64,000 bases of DNA from Cyclina sinensis (Eukaryota > Mollusca > Bivalvia > Venerida > Veneridae), in assembly GCA_012932295.1 (NCBI GenBank), contig JAAONU010000016.1:13432111-13496110 (forward strand), given 5' to 3'. The notes below the pieces were generated by a model. That model did not search any database. It was not told the origin of the DNA and worked only from the letters and a program-made list of their open reading frames with translations. The first letter of the stretch is position 1. Each line of letters starts with the position of its first letter. A program made the translations under genes and the position numbers. Positions 1 through 12,432 of this stretch are shown piece by piece.

Positions 1-641
1 TTTCATAATTAGCAACATTGAAATCCTGCTGTACACGATTTATTTTTACAGTTTTTCACTCGTAGCCGTAATAACGTACCTATCCGAAATTGGGCATTAT
101 TAACACCTATTTCGTCTTTCATAACGTATTTCTTTGTTCTGCATTAATCAGTACCATTTTTATGATACAAACATTGAAGTATATAATAACTTTCCTTTAA
201 ATTACTAACAGTCTAAAGTTTATTAATATTATTTTCTATAAATTGTACCGCAAATCGTTCACACCTTGATGACGATTGTCGTATTATGTTGTTTATTGGT
301 GATAATTGGTGACACGTGTCATTTTAGTAAACAGTTAATGGTCATCTTATGGGGTCCCACTTTCGTTGTAAATTGGGAATTCGGACCCGAAAAAGTGGTA
401 CGTAGTAGCGGGTCGGTCGTAATATCGGACCTTACGACCATTGAATTATATAGCAAAAAAGTCGGGACCGGAAAAAAGCGGTCGTAATATCGATCCGCCC
501 GCAAAAAGGGTCGGTCGCAAAGCGAGACTTTACTGTATATGTTTATCAATATATTTGAATGATTAATATATCATAGAATAATTTGACAGTGTTCATTTGA
601 TATATTTCTGTGGTAGTTAGGTTCAGTCAGCAAACTTAGTT
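1..641. other. Upstream non-coding flank of the DUF4806 gene
   Basis: No coding exon could be supported. The only structure is at about 405-515, where GGTCGTAATATCG occurs twice in a GC-richer patch amid AT-rich DNA. Short open frames here overlap on both strands and carry no recognisable domain. The stretch may hold the promoter or an intron of the downstream gene, but no TATA element stands out. Confidence 0.4.
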
Positions 642-2306
642 ATGACATTTCGGTATTCTTTTTTAGTTGCACGTGATACCCGCTTATTTGGGTTATTAGA
701 GAAGATAGTGAGTGAGAAAAAAGAGCAGAGCCGTATGCTCACACTGATTGCGGGGAAACTGGAAAACTGTGTCGAGATTGAACAGTCAGGCGAGATGTTT
801 TCTGGTGTCTTCCCGCTGACATCCATAGAAAAGGTGCAAGAGCTAGAGGAAAAACTGGAGGACAAGTCCTTTTTCTCTTGTTTGGTAAGTATTCAACAGT
901 CTAATAGCTGTTTTCTATTAATTTTTGTTGTTTCAAATAGATGACGTTTATGCACTAAACTGCATCGATATTAGAGAATTATACAAAGGCCACATTAGAA
1001 ATATAGCTACAGTCATGTGATATCTAAGGTTGTATTCATGCATTTTAGCAGTGTCAGACACAATGATTGTGCTTCCGCAATAAATCTATTATAAAGACCC
1101 CATCAAAATAATGGTCCTCTGAAGGGTTTTGAACTTAAGTTTTCTAGTACCTCCACAATGAGTATGATGCATTTAAACAAGGAACGCACGTCCACATTCT
1201 AAAAATAATTTACTTGATTAAAAACTTGTTTGTACTGTTTGCAGGTTGCTTATTTGTCCCTCTATGGCGGGAATACGTTAACAGGAACAGTGTCACGATT
1301 GTTGAGGGAGACACTGTCGAGCAGAGTGGCAGAGAATTACAATTTCTTGGGCAGGAAAGGAAAACTTCCTTTCTGTAAACTGGAACTTAACAACATTCTG
1401 TACAGTAAGTTGATACTTTTTCAGTGTTTTGCTCCAGAGTTAATAGATGTTGGCAGTAATGTTCAGTGAATGAAGTTTTAAGGGTTGTTCAGAGCATTCC
1501 ATTCCATACAAAACTAAAGAAAGAACAAAATGCATTTGTTCATGAATACATTTAAGTCAGTCATTGACTGACTGTTAGTATATATATAACTAGGTTAATT
1601 GAAATTTTTGTTGGCATGACAAATTGAACTCATATGCCAAACAGCATAGCTTTGGCATCATTTATTTCCAGATTGTACCCTTTCACAAGTTCAGTTTTTC
1701 TCAGATAATGTAATTTATACATAATTTATTAAATCTAGATTGTATAAAAAGTATATAGCTTATTTGAATGCTCTTGAGATTCATTCCATAAGGAATCATC
1801 CTGTGGGAATCAAATGCCTTGCCTAAGGGTACCACTGTAATTGCTCCTTAGAGGCTTGAACTGGGGCCTCAAGCAAGTATGCTTCAAACTGTCTAATCAC
1901 TGCTCTGTTAATAAAGTATTAAATGACAGTTTGTCAGTTAATATTACACATACAGTTCTGTAATTGTATTTAGTAAAAAAAAAACTTCCAGTAATTTCAG
2001 AAAAGTTACGACTGCATCACACTATAATAATCTCAGGTGTTGGTAATGACTATCTTTATTATAATCTAATATTTGTTATCCCATTACAGTTAATGTTATA
2101 AAGTTTTTGTCTTAAACTCTGTGTTTTAAACAGAATGTGTTCAGAAGAATACCGCCACAAAAAATGCAACAGTGAGTGAGTTTGAAGATGTCCTGAAGGA
2201 GTGACTAGGGGGTGCCAAAGATCGCGATGGAGGGCGAAAGAAACGATCAAGTGGATTGACTGAATCACCGAGAAATACTGACCCAGTTATACGAAGTGAT
2301 GATTGA
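642..2306 (+). CDS. DUF4806-domain protein gene, three exons, with in-frame TGA in the last exon
   Basis: Unknown-function protein with a C-terminal DUF4806 domain (PF16064-like), recognised from the order FPLTSIEKVQELEEKL, then GRKGKLPFCKL, then VSEFEDVLKE. Exon 1 is 642-884 (donor TTG|GTAAGT, phase 0), exon 2 is 1245-1404 (acceptor TTTGCAG, donor A|GTAAGT, phase 1) and exon 3 starts at 2134 after TTTTAAACAG; the phases join cleanly. ATG 642 is one possible start, but TTCTTTTTTAG ending at 666 is a strong acceptor, so exon 1 may be internal (667-884) with its true start further upstream. In exon 3 the family's usual W after the E/K-rich helix is replaced by TGA (2202-2204). The frame then stays open for 33 codons, rich in K/R, D and S, to TGA 2304-2306. 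This is either a recent nonsense allele or pseudogene, or a protein truncated near its C-terminus. Domain assignment is confident; activity is not. Confidence 0.7.
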
Positions 2307-2456
2307 ACATTTTGCATTTTTACATGGAAACTGCTGCTTTTGTATGTGTGTTATTTTTCATGGCTGACTTACACTTAATTTTTTTTTAATGTCTTACTGT
2401 ACAGTGATCACTCTCAGAATTGTATTTTATGTAACAAGCTAAACTCTGATTATTTC

Positions 2457-2748
2457 TGCCATGTGCCAACTTTAATTTTTCTGCCATGCGCCAACTGTCA
2501 TTATTCTGCTATGTGCCATCTGTCATTATTCAGTCATGTGCCATATGTCATTATTCAGTCATGTGCCATCTGTCATTATTCTGCCATGTGCCATCTGTCA
2601 TTTTATGCCATGTGCCATCTGTCATTTTTCTGCTATGTGACATCTGTAATTTTTCTGCTGTGTGCCAGCTGTCATTTTTCTGCAATGTGCCATTATTCTG
2701 CAATGTGCCAACTGTCATTATTCTGCTGTGTGCCAACTGTAATTTTTA
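2457..2748. repeat. 25-bp minisatellite
   Basis: About eleven diverged copies of a unit like ATGTGCCATCTGTCATTATT plus CTGCC/CAGTC; adjacent units at 2536 and 2561 are exactly 25 bp apart. The long open frames across this stretch, on both strands, are products of the repeat and are not genes. It lies about 150 bp past the last DUF4806 stop, so it could fall in that gene's 3' UTR. Confidence 0.9.
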
Positions 2749-2947
2749 AGAAACTAGTCAAGTATGCATAATAATTTCATTTAGTACTTTATTGTTGAAA
2801 TATAAATCTGATCTCATTTTTGTTTGTTTGTGTGTTTGATTAGATTTAAGTGTTCTAAAATTATCTACCTTTTATACGTAGAACTTCCTTAAAAATTGTT
2901 GAATTTAACTGATATTTCTTTATTTTTTTGAAGGATTTTCAGTGATA

Positions 2948-3166
2948 ATGCGATGGCGACAGTGCAAAAATGCGATGGCGACAATGCGATGATGCGATGG
3001 CGACAGTACGATATGACTATCGCATTGTCGCCATCGCACTATCGCGTTATCGCATTGTCGCCATCGCATTATCGCATTGTCACCATCGCGTTATCGCACT
3101 GTCGCCATCGCATTATTGCACTGTCGCCATCGCATTATCGCACTATCGCATTGTCGCCTTCTGGAT
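2948..3166. repeat. GCGATGGCGACA minisatellite that switches orientation
   Basis: The first part (about 2950-3008) carries GCGATGGCGACA on the plus strand. From about 3018 to 3160 the same word appears as its reverse complement, TGTCGCCATCGC, interspersed with CGCATTATCGCA. The two halves could fold into a long imperfect hairpin. It is CpG-rich against AT-rich surroundings. The frames rich in ALSPSHYR are repeat artefacts. Confidence 0.85.
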
Positions 3167-3396
3167 TATAACGTCTAACCACGATGGCCCTAACGGTATT
3201 CCGTAATACTAGACCTATGACTCTACCTGCTTATTTAGTTCTTTAGTTTTTTTAAACATACATGTTGAGAAATGTTTTATTCATAAGCACTTAACTTATT
3301 AATATACACATAAATTGTCACAAAGTTTCTGCATAGCAAAAAAATGTTTGCTTTACGGTGTTAATCTACGGAAGCATGGAGAGGACATGGTCGGTC

Positions 3397-3522
3397 TATT
3401 TTATTAATCCGTGGGAACGACTTATTTTCAGAAATATTTTTTTCTAATCTGTGGGAACGGATTATTTTGTGCGAAAAATCTTTTTTTTAACTTGTGGGAA
3501 CGAAATATTTTGTGCGGTGCAA
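3397..3522. repeat. Three-copy tandem repeat, about 40 bp
   Basis: Three successive copies of a GTGGGAACGNNTTATTTTGTGCG-like word, at about 3411, 3451 and 3495, separated by T-rich spacers. No coding potential is recognised. Confidence 0.65.
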
Positions 3523-6500
3523 TCATGCTGGAATTTCATATCAGGAAAGATGTGATCAGAAAGGACAATCAAACAATCGAAAAAAGTTTTGTTGGACATT
3601 TTGTTGAATAAATGTATGTTGAAATTTTGATCTTGAACCTTTATATCTAAACGAGAGTACTAATAATAGTGACTGTGTCGTGTTTGAATATTTTACTGAC
3701 CATTGTAGTTTTAGTTCTGGCATTTCATAGAGATGTTTTAAATACATTGTTAAATAAAGCTATATAGATTTCACTTCTAGAATAATTAAAAAACAGAAAA
3801 TATTCGTGTACTTCTTTGCTTAGTATATAGCAGGCAAATCCCTCTTGGTCATTTTTTACCTTTGACATCATTGCTTGCAAAATAAACACTATATCCTTCA
3901 GCTTTTAAGTTGTGAGAAGTTATAATCTAAAAAAATCAATGGATGAAACAAAAAGAAAATTTTTGGCCTATACCGCAAAACCACAAACATATGTTTCAAT
4001 CAAAAAGTCACTATCATTTCACCACTTCTCTAAATCTTATTTTAGTTTAAAAATCCCCATAATTTCATCACTAATTCCATATATATAAAATTTTCAAAAA
4101 TATTCGGGGCATGTTCAACCATGCATTACAGTTTAAAATCTGGTCCGATGATACAGGTCAAGGTCTTGGGAACGAACTCGCCATTTAGTGAACATCACTT
4201 TGGATGTCTGAGTATGTTGTTTTTAGATTAATGTCTTTCATTAGCACTGCTGTTATAGCAGTTGTACTCATGAGAGCGACAAAAGGGCCATCCAGCCTTC
4301 TTGTTCTAGTATATCTCACGTATGCATGTTAAAGTGGCTTGCATACTTGCAAGCGAGTAGCAAAATGTGAGAGAAATTTTATTTTACTGATCTCTTTCGT
4401 TTTATTCTGTGCAATTAGGTTTCCCTAGATAATTGACGAGCTTTATGTTAAAACGAAACGTTCTTGCAAATTTGATAAAATAAATTCTTTTTTTGCGTTG
4501 GCAATATAGAAATTAATCATTATTCGTTATTTTTTGTCATGCTTGAAACACATTCGGAGAAAATATGAACTGTTACAGATCATAAATGTCACGAAATGCT
4601 AAATATGTTCTTCCGCACCAAATCTCTAAACAATTCCTGACAGTTTTGCTATTAATTATAACATTTCGTATGCTATTTTAGTACAAAATGCATGACTGCC
4701 AATGTGCTGTAATCATGAAGCTGAAATGCTAAATGTGTTCTCTTAAACAACTCCCGACATCTGGCAATTTATTATAAAAATGTCGTATGTTATTTTACTT
4801 CACAATGACATTATGCCTGCCAAATTGCCACAGCCATGAAGTTAAAATGCAAGAAGCAAAAATACCTATAAACTATTTCTTTTCATCTACATAATTATAC
4901 ACTTGATCATTGGATATACAATTATTTTATATGCAACATATCAAGCATTTCTTTGTTTCTGTTAAGACACTTAATACGTTAAAAAGCAAGAAGAACTGCT
5001 ACTGTCTATTTCTTTTCCTATTAGATTGTCTGACCGTTTTTGTGATTTTCCGAATTCTTGAAGAAAATCTTCAAGGTATGTATTTCATCTGACAGGAAAA
5101 ATAAGAAACTGAGACAGACATGACACATGCTGACCTCTGCTAGAGATATATAAGGACTTGTAATCAGACTCTTGTCAGATAACATTATTCGTTTCAAAGA
5201 TTAAAAAGAAGTGCCTGACAAAAAGCACCAAGACGCGATAAAATAGAAAGGACTAGATTAACAGACCGCTGTCATACAGTATTAAACATATTTGTCCTCA
5301 GAATATTATATCAAAGCGCTGTCAGCGCTGTGCGGCTCGGGGACATCATTCAACGTTTGTGTCTGTCGGTTTACTGGTAATACTAATAAGATAAAACATA
5401 TTTGCAAACTGTACTTTTTATCTAAAAATGAGATCCATATTAACAAGATACGGATAAAACAACATTCGAAACAGTTTACCACCTGTTTCATATGAAGGGT
5501 AAAAAACCGTTGTTAAATCTGTTTACGATTGTCAGGATACCCTGACACTGACCTTTGATCCCACGTGTTTATCTTTTGGTCCTTATAGACGTAATGAATG
5601 ATAGAGTTTTCTATCTTGCTTTGCAATATATTAGAATGAGTTGTATAAATAAACATTAAAATATAGAAGTAATACTACATAAACAAAACATAAATAAGCA
5701 TATAAAAGAATACATAACCAAACAAGTTTAAACATCCTAATAATGATTGGATGACAGGTTTTGTTTCAGACATTTACGCGGTACTTTTCATGCATGTAAA
5801 AGTACAACAACAGGGCCAAGATGGCCCTATATTGCTCACCTGACTCAACAGATGCAACGTAAGGCCTCTACTGTGTTATAAATTGTTTTAAATTAGTTTG
5901 GCCTGTTCATAAGCACTTCTATGCTACCTACACAGCTAAGTTTTGTCATTTAAAAAAAACTTCTTTTATTCTCAGCCCGTTACCTTGACCTTGAACCATA
6001 TCAGGCACCAACACTCCAAGTTTGGAAAGAATGGTCACTTACAAATACATGTAGTTATTGAGCCGAACTATTTTTCTCTTTACAGTTCCAGTGACCTTGA
6101 CGTTAACAGGGATAAACTCGAAACTACATTCCCAGATAATGGAAGATATGCAGATGCTGAATGAAAAAAATATTAGCTAGAAGTTTCAGTCTCAACTCGG
6201 CTGAGATTGAAAACGCTTTGTAAACACAAGGCAAAGGGATCACACTTCTCCACAATTGTTTACACAAGTAATGCACCGTACTACATTTTCTTAACTGCTA
6301 AAAATCAAAGTCTTAAAAGCCAGGTAATTATCGTATGGGGCATGGATACACGTCTTACAGACTAGAGTGCCTGATCACGCGGACGGACCCTTAGAATCAA
6401 TCAATGTTCATTATCTAAATTACGTATAATTTAAAGCGATAAACATGTTTTGACAGGAACACCCACCGTTATATCCCCTCGGTTTTGATAATATTTGGAG

Positions 6501-7489
6501 ACATATTGAACTGTTCTTTAATGGTACCCTCGCCCTTATTTTACGCATGATTTTGTAAAGACCCTATATGATTCTGACCGGAATATCAGGAACTGGCATG
6601 TAAAAGCTTGCAGGACATAAATATTGAGTTATACTTCTAACTTGCAGATATGAATGATACGATAACAATAACAATAAAACTTTCGAACTTCTTTTTATGC
6701 AGTGTCAAAGAGACTTTATATGAACATTACCCAAGAGTCAAAACGATGAAAACATTTTGTACAAGGTGCAGCACCGTAACAGAATTTTAAAAAAGTGTAA
6801 AATGTAACAGCTTTGAGAAAACGTGAATTTTTCATTAAATCGAAATCATTGAGAGAACCAAGAGTGCATATGCCAAAAACGTGCAAATGTTATGCGTTAA
6901 GAGCTGTGAACTCATTTGGGTGAGGCAAAACAACAACAACAAAACAAATAAAAACAAAACAAAAACAAAACACCGGACAAACGCCTTTCAGTCATTGGGT
7001 TTAGGGAAATGATGGGTGAGTCGAATAGAATAATTAGTGAAAATTGTCAACGCTTAACGATGTGAGGCTGGGACTGAGGCGCCAGTCTAAAAACTGTTCA
7101 CACTTCAAAGAATTAGAAGTATATTGTTACAGCACTATAATATGCAAATGCCACGCAGTGTAAAGGTGAAAAATGGACTTAGCAGACGGACATTAAAAGA
7201 CATATAATGAGGTAATTAGTCTATTAAATCAGCTCTGTTTAATTTGGGTTATTTTACCGGTGTACGCTTCTGGGGTGATCTTCCAGTGTTATGAAGCTAA
7301 TATTGTACAGTTAATTTCACTACAAACCTTGTGTGTATCGCTAACTTGCTTGGTAATACAGTTAATGATTAGCATAAGAAATTACTATGATGCGCTTAAT
7401 GTCAGAAGAGACTGTAGGGTTGAACTAGAGAGCCAGACTAGAAATTTTGTTTTGTTTGTTTGTGTTTGCTTAACTAGCGATCACGAGAA
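3523..7489. other. Gene-free AT-rich stretch
   Basis: No exon or RNA gene could be supported. It contains a dispersed-repeat fragment at about 5815-6130 (listed separately) and an A/C-rich simple repeat, (CAA)n/(AAAAC)n, at about 6927-6972. A pair of similar 100-bp sequences at about 4590-4690 and 4720-4810, sharing GAAATGCTAAATRTGTTCT, is a diverged local duplication. Confidence 0.5.
5815..6130. repeat. Dispersed repeat fragment with GGCCAAGATGGCCC head
   Basis: It begins with GGGCCAAGATGGCCCTATAT and TTGCTCACCTGA, followed by TGACCTTGACC-type segments. A related sequence starting GGGCCATGATGGC, then TCGCTCACATGAG, lies at about 61255, so this is an interspersed family within the window. 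The class is not determined; no open frame of note. Confidence 0.5.
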
Positions 7490-8384
7490 ACTATGTAAAT
7501 TAGTCTATGACGGTAGCATCAGAACAGTGGGGGTCCGATGAGTCGATCTTCACTGCAAAGGAAAATGTACTCAAATTTGTCTTTTAACATGATTTCTGAG
7601 CATTCGGATTAAAAACATTTTGTTCACATTTCGTAAAAAAAACATTTTTCTGATTCTCGCATGTAAAGTAACTTAAATATACGTCGCAAAACTAGTTTTC
7701 CCACTTGAAGTAGAATGCATAGGTTTAAACCTAAAATCGTGAGTACCTATTTCTGACCCTCAACCGAATGTACATGCTCCTTAACTGACGATGACGTAGC
7801 CCTAATATGGATCTAAAGTATATAATTATAATATTTTTCTCAATAATTAATATTCGGAACAAGCTAATATTTTAATGTCATTACAACACTAACCCACTAA
7901 CCTTTGAAAAATGTTTTATTTTCAAACACCTTTTTATACTGATTCTTATTCTATGTGGACGTATACTTTTGAAATATGTTTTTTATTTCTTCATTTTTCC
8001 CCTAAAGTATGAGGGTATTTATGAAAAAGTCGTTTGCATTGCTCAGTGAAAACAATTTACAATTACAGCCCCCCATCTCTTCAGGTAACCGACGATTATT
8101 ACAAAAACTTCGCTTTGAATGGCACGTGGCTGTGACTATTTTTGACCTCTTAATATTTGTTAAAATCGATAACCTTTTTCGACCACCTAAATTTGTGCAG
8201 TGTAGGATTAACCACAGTTTACAGTCTTTTGCGCTGACGATCAAACCAAACATTGTTTTGTTGCTTTTTTTTTTGCAAATATCCTCACGATTTATTACCT
8301 CAAATTGATTTTGACCAAGGTTTTGTGCAAACACTCTTACGTCTTGTTACCTTAATAAAATTTAAGCCAACTTAACTTAGTTTT

Positions 8385-8428
8385 ATTAATTCCCCCTCCA
8401 CCCTCCACCCTCCACCACCTCCTCCGTA
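8385..8428. repeat. Pyrimidine-rich (CCCTCCA)n simple repeat
   Basis: Tandem CCCTCCACCCTCCACC-type units form a short polypyrimidine tract inside copy 1. Confidence 0.8.
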
Positions 8429-11400
8429 TTTCTACCGTGCAAGGTAATTTCTTTGCCAGACTTACAAAACTGGTACACAATCCAATTGCATTGCTTACTT
8501 GACAATTTCAGTGACCAAGGTCTCTGCTAGGTCAATTTTTCCATATTTTCAAGAATCAATACAATCATCCTCTGAAAGAATTGCTAATAAACCGTTTATT
8601 TTCCATAACAAAAATTATTATTACATTGTATGTGGGACTTCAGCTAGCTTCCTATTAGACATCAGTATCGGGACAAATTGTAGTCTTTTTGCAAAATAAT
8701 CTCTGGGGCGTCATTATTAAAGAGTAATAACAATTCAGCATCGAGGTGATCGTGGCTCATAAAGTCATTAGACTTCTTAGCATTTTTAAATGTCTAAGGT
8801 TGTACCGTGGAGTTGCTATCTGTCGAGAATATAACACCAAGTTTTAGAAGTAACCTCTTAGATCACTTCAACTAAGGTCTTTCAACTATAAGCTTTGAGA
8901 ACTTGTTAGATCATTCGAATTTCCCATTCCGTTATTTCGCCATTAAACAAGTTTATTTTAGCTCTCTAGTTTTTCTTTAGTGTTACCAGAACAATTCTCG
9001 TGTTTTCAGGCTGATAAGCACCATCCGTCTTTTATCAAAGATAGTTCATACATCAAATAATATTGAGGAAAGAAACAATTTCTGTATACTATCATGATAT
9101 ATTTCATCCAGTGTTTGCAAAGGTAAATCTCCAGATTCGTCTGTTAATCCTAAAAAGGCAGTAAATTGTTTTCTTGAAAAGTCTATAACTTATCATCTGT
9201 ATGCTTCAAGTCATTTGATTCAGTATTATCTCGTTCAAAACTAATTAATAACTCAAATAATTCATCATTTTATGCCTGATAATCTTTATCTATATGTTCA
9301 TATTATCTTCTTAGATCTTGAAATTGTTGCGTTGCAAAACTCCGCTTTGCTTTGACTCCTTATGACTTTTTTTACAGTTGATAGTTCAAATTTTACTTTT
9401 CAATCTTACTAATTATGATCCAATCCCCACACAATCGAAGCTAAAATAGAAAATCTTATGCGTTTAAAAAGTATATCATAAGCAGAGTGCGAAGAAACGA
9501 GAGCAATTTATCTGAGTTCGCTATGTACTTCTGAGGCAAAATTTCATATACATGCGGTAAAAAGGGATTGGCGGCTCACTTAGTGCTACACTCAATGTGT
9601 CTTCAATATCTATGAAGCTATAAAAACGTGAAAATTGAAGAATATTATATTTATATTCTTTTTATTTGTTTTGTTAAGTAACAGTTATTAATATCCTTTT
9701 CTCTTTTGAATAAATGCATGTTGCGTGCTGAACGATCATTTCAATTTCAGTCTGTCAACAACACTAGTTACATGGTAATTTTCCGATGGATGCCGAACAG
9801 TAATCAGTTCACGGATGGCGCCATTTCTTGTTATCTGTCTGTCAAATAAAATGCTTAGACGCGTAAAGTCAAAAACTTTAATGTGAATTAGTAAATGCAC
9901 TTGTACTGATTTGCAATATACATATTCAAACTATTTTAAAAACCTGATTACCTTTGCCAACTTAATCGATCGTTTTCTGAGACTGGCGTTCAGTAGGGTG
10001 ATTTCAAAAGTTAAAAACGTGTTAAAGAAACGAGGTACGTCGACAAAGACGGTTATCGGTGTGTGTGTGCTTATTGCAAACCAGATAAAAAATATCGAAG
10101 GGTTGAAAAATGTTAATTTGATATCGTAAGACGTTTTAACAAAGGCTTCTTTTATGATTTTCAGGATAAAAAAGAGAAAAATATTAACCCTATAAACAAG
10201 TTTTACGTTTAATCAGCTGCTGTCACAAAGATTTGATTGAGTAACTCTAAAGATGATTCCCTTGACAGTGATGTCTCGAGCCGGCCTAAAGTTCAAGTCA
10301 GATAAACTTTAATTATGCAATGACTGAGAAGAATTACGAAAGACTGAAATAAAACAAATTGTTTGATTTTGATTCTGAACAGGACATTCATTTCTGCAGT
10401 TGTAAACCATTTTGAGAACGCCTTCAGAATTAAATATCAACGCAATGCCTTTGATTTGTTTTCCCTGCTCAAATATAGTAAAACTGTCAGAGCAGTCTCC
10501 AGACAGAAAACTAGCAAAAAGGTCTGAAACAATAGGTCATCAATTCTGGCCTGCGACTTCTAAAATATGTTTCTTTGCTCTTCAAGTGAATATGAAAAGT
10601 AGCAAGTGTAAGTTTTTATCTTCTTGATGTGGCTCTAAGATATAACTTAAAGCAATGTTATCAAGGACTCCTCGATATTCGAGGCCGTTCGGTCTCTTAA
10701 TTGCCGTTTTACTTCTTCAAGTGATGAAAAGACAATTTAATCTGCAGTAGGTTTTGTTTTAAATCTTCCACTCAAATATATTTTCTATTAGTTTACATTT
10801 ACTCATGTAATCCAAACATTGGAACTGACTTGAAATTGTAACACAAAATCAGTTAGAATATGCATAAGTTAATGAAAACCTATACCTGCATCACAATGTT
10901 TAAAGCTTGGATATGCGTTTTGATATCTTTATTTTATATTGGGAAGTCTACAAATTTAAATAGTTCATACACGTTTATCTTCCGGAAGTACAATGTGACG
11001 CATATTCAAAGCGGGATTCATATGAGGGTTGACATTACAGAGGTAATGCGTTAATTCATACTATGGATTATAGAGGCTGCCGTTCATTTCATGGCATTTG
11101 ATGACATCATGGCATTTTCCCACTATAACTTCTATCACTTATATTGCAAACGTTTTATATGCCGGAAAGACCATATCATATCAAAAAAAAATTTTCAAGT
11201 ATTATGACCTAGCGATTACATTCTTGTCTCTGTTTTGTTCAATCTCACTTTTTACACCGATCTGGAAGCAAGTCCAGGCAACTTTCATGTTTTGCCTCTG
11301 CAGCTAAAATCATTATTTACAATAATTAAAAAAGGAGCAGCTGTCAGTTATCTACTTAAACGAACCAATATTTGTATCTTTGTATATAAATGTATGTGTC

Positions 11401-11782
11401 ATAGAAAACTCAAAGTTAATTATTTTTCATCGCACAGAGATACAATAGAAAATATTTATCCAATATGGCGTGTCTTACTTTACTGTACTCAGAAAAACTT
11501 TATACAAACATAATTTTAATATCCAATATGACGTGACTGACTTTAATGTACTCAGTAAAATTTAATACAAACAAAAATGTCTTTGCTGCTGATAAGATAG
11601 AAGTACATGCATTCAGTGGAGGTCGTTTCCGCTGATGACAATAATGACATTAAAATTGAAACCACAATTAACAAGTTACATTGATATTTTTTAATTATAC
11701 AAGTGAAATGTTGTGACAGTAAACGCGGTGCCAATAAACATGATGGATTCTCTTTGATGCTGTTCATTAATATCGTGCAGGT

Positions 11783-12208
11783 CAGTCTGATAATGGATTC
11801 AAGATATCAGCTGAATGTTTGTGATAATGGATTCAAGATATCAGCTGAATGTTTGTGATAATGAAGTCATAGTATAGATAGACTCTGATAATGGATTCAA
11901 GATATCAGCTGAATGTTTGTGATAATGAAGTCATAGTATAGATAGACTCTGATAATGGATTCAAGATATCAGCTGAATGTTTGTGATAATGAAGTCATAG
12001 TATAGATAGACTCTGATAATGGATTCAAGATATCAGCTGAATAATTGTGATAATGAAGTCATAGTATAGACAGATATCAGCTGAATGTTTGTGATAATGA
12101 AGTCATAGTATAGACAGATATCAGCTGAATGTTTGTGATAATGAAGTCATAGTATAGACAGATATCAGCTGAATGTTTGTGATAATGAAGTCATAGTATA
12201 GACAGACT
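11783..12208. repeat. Satellite with 64-bp and 44-bp unit forms
   Basis: Three complete 64-bp units run from GATAATGGATTCAAGATATC to TATAGATAGACTCT, preceded by a partial one. They are followed by four units of 44 bp that have lost the GACTCTGATAATGGATTCA segment and read CAGATATCAGCTGAATGT through TATAGA. Copies within each form are nearly identical, pointing to recent amplification. Copies 2 and 3 of the surrounding duplication have this place as single-copy sequence (about 21192 and 28250), so the expansion happened only in copy 1. Confidence 0.92.
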
Positions 12209-12367
12209 CTTCCCCACTCCTTTTGTTGTTGTTTGCTTGTTTGTTGTAATAATCTCTGAAGAATAGAATACGGTTTTCAAATATCAGTATAACACCAAAG
12301 TATTGTTACCACTGAACACATGGTTCGCTTGAAGTGAATTAGTTCAGCATGCAGTGCACTAGAAGTT

Positions 12368-12432
12368 AACATTCATTCATTCATTAATTAATTCATTCAT
12401 TTATTTAAAAAAATTCTTCATTTATTTATATA
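12368..12432. repeat. (ATTC)n/(ATTA)n microsatellite
   Basis: ATTCATTCATTCATTAATTA-type tetranucleotide run followed by TTTATTTA runs. The matching place in copy 2 (about 21436) has only a short, non-expanded form. Confidence 0.8.

Noticed and set aside
1795..1910. tRNA-like patch (GTTCAAGCCTC on the minus strand) in intron 2 of the DUF4806 gene
   Set aside because: It has B-box resemblance and CCC/GGG pairing possibilities but no convincing A box at the right distance; too weak to list as a SINE.
2463..3206. Several overlapping frames of 60-100 codons on both strands
   Set aside because: All are translations of the 25-bp and GCGATGGCGACA minisatellites.
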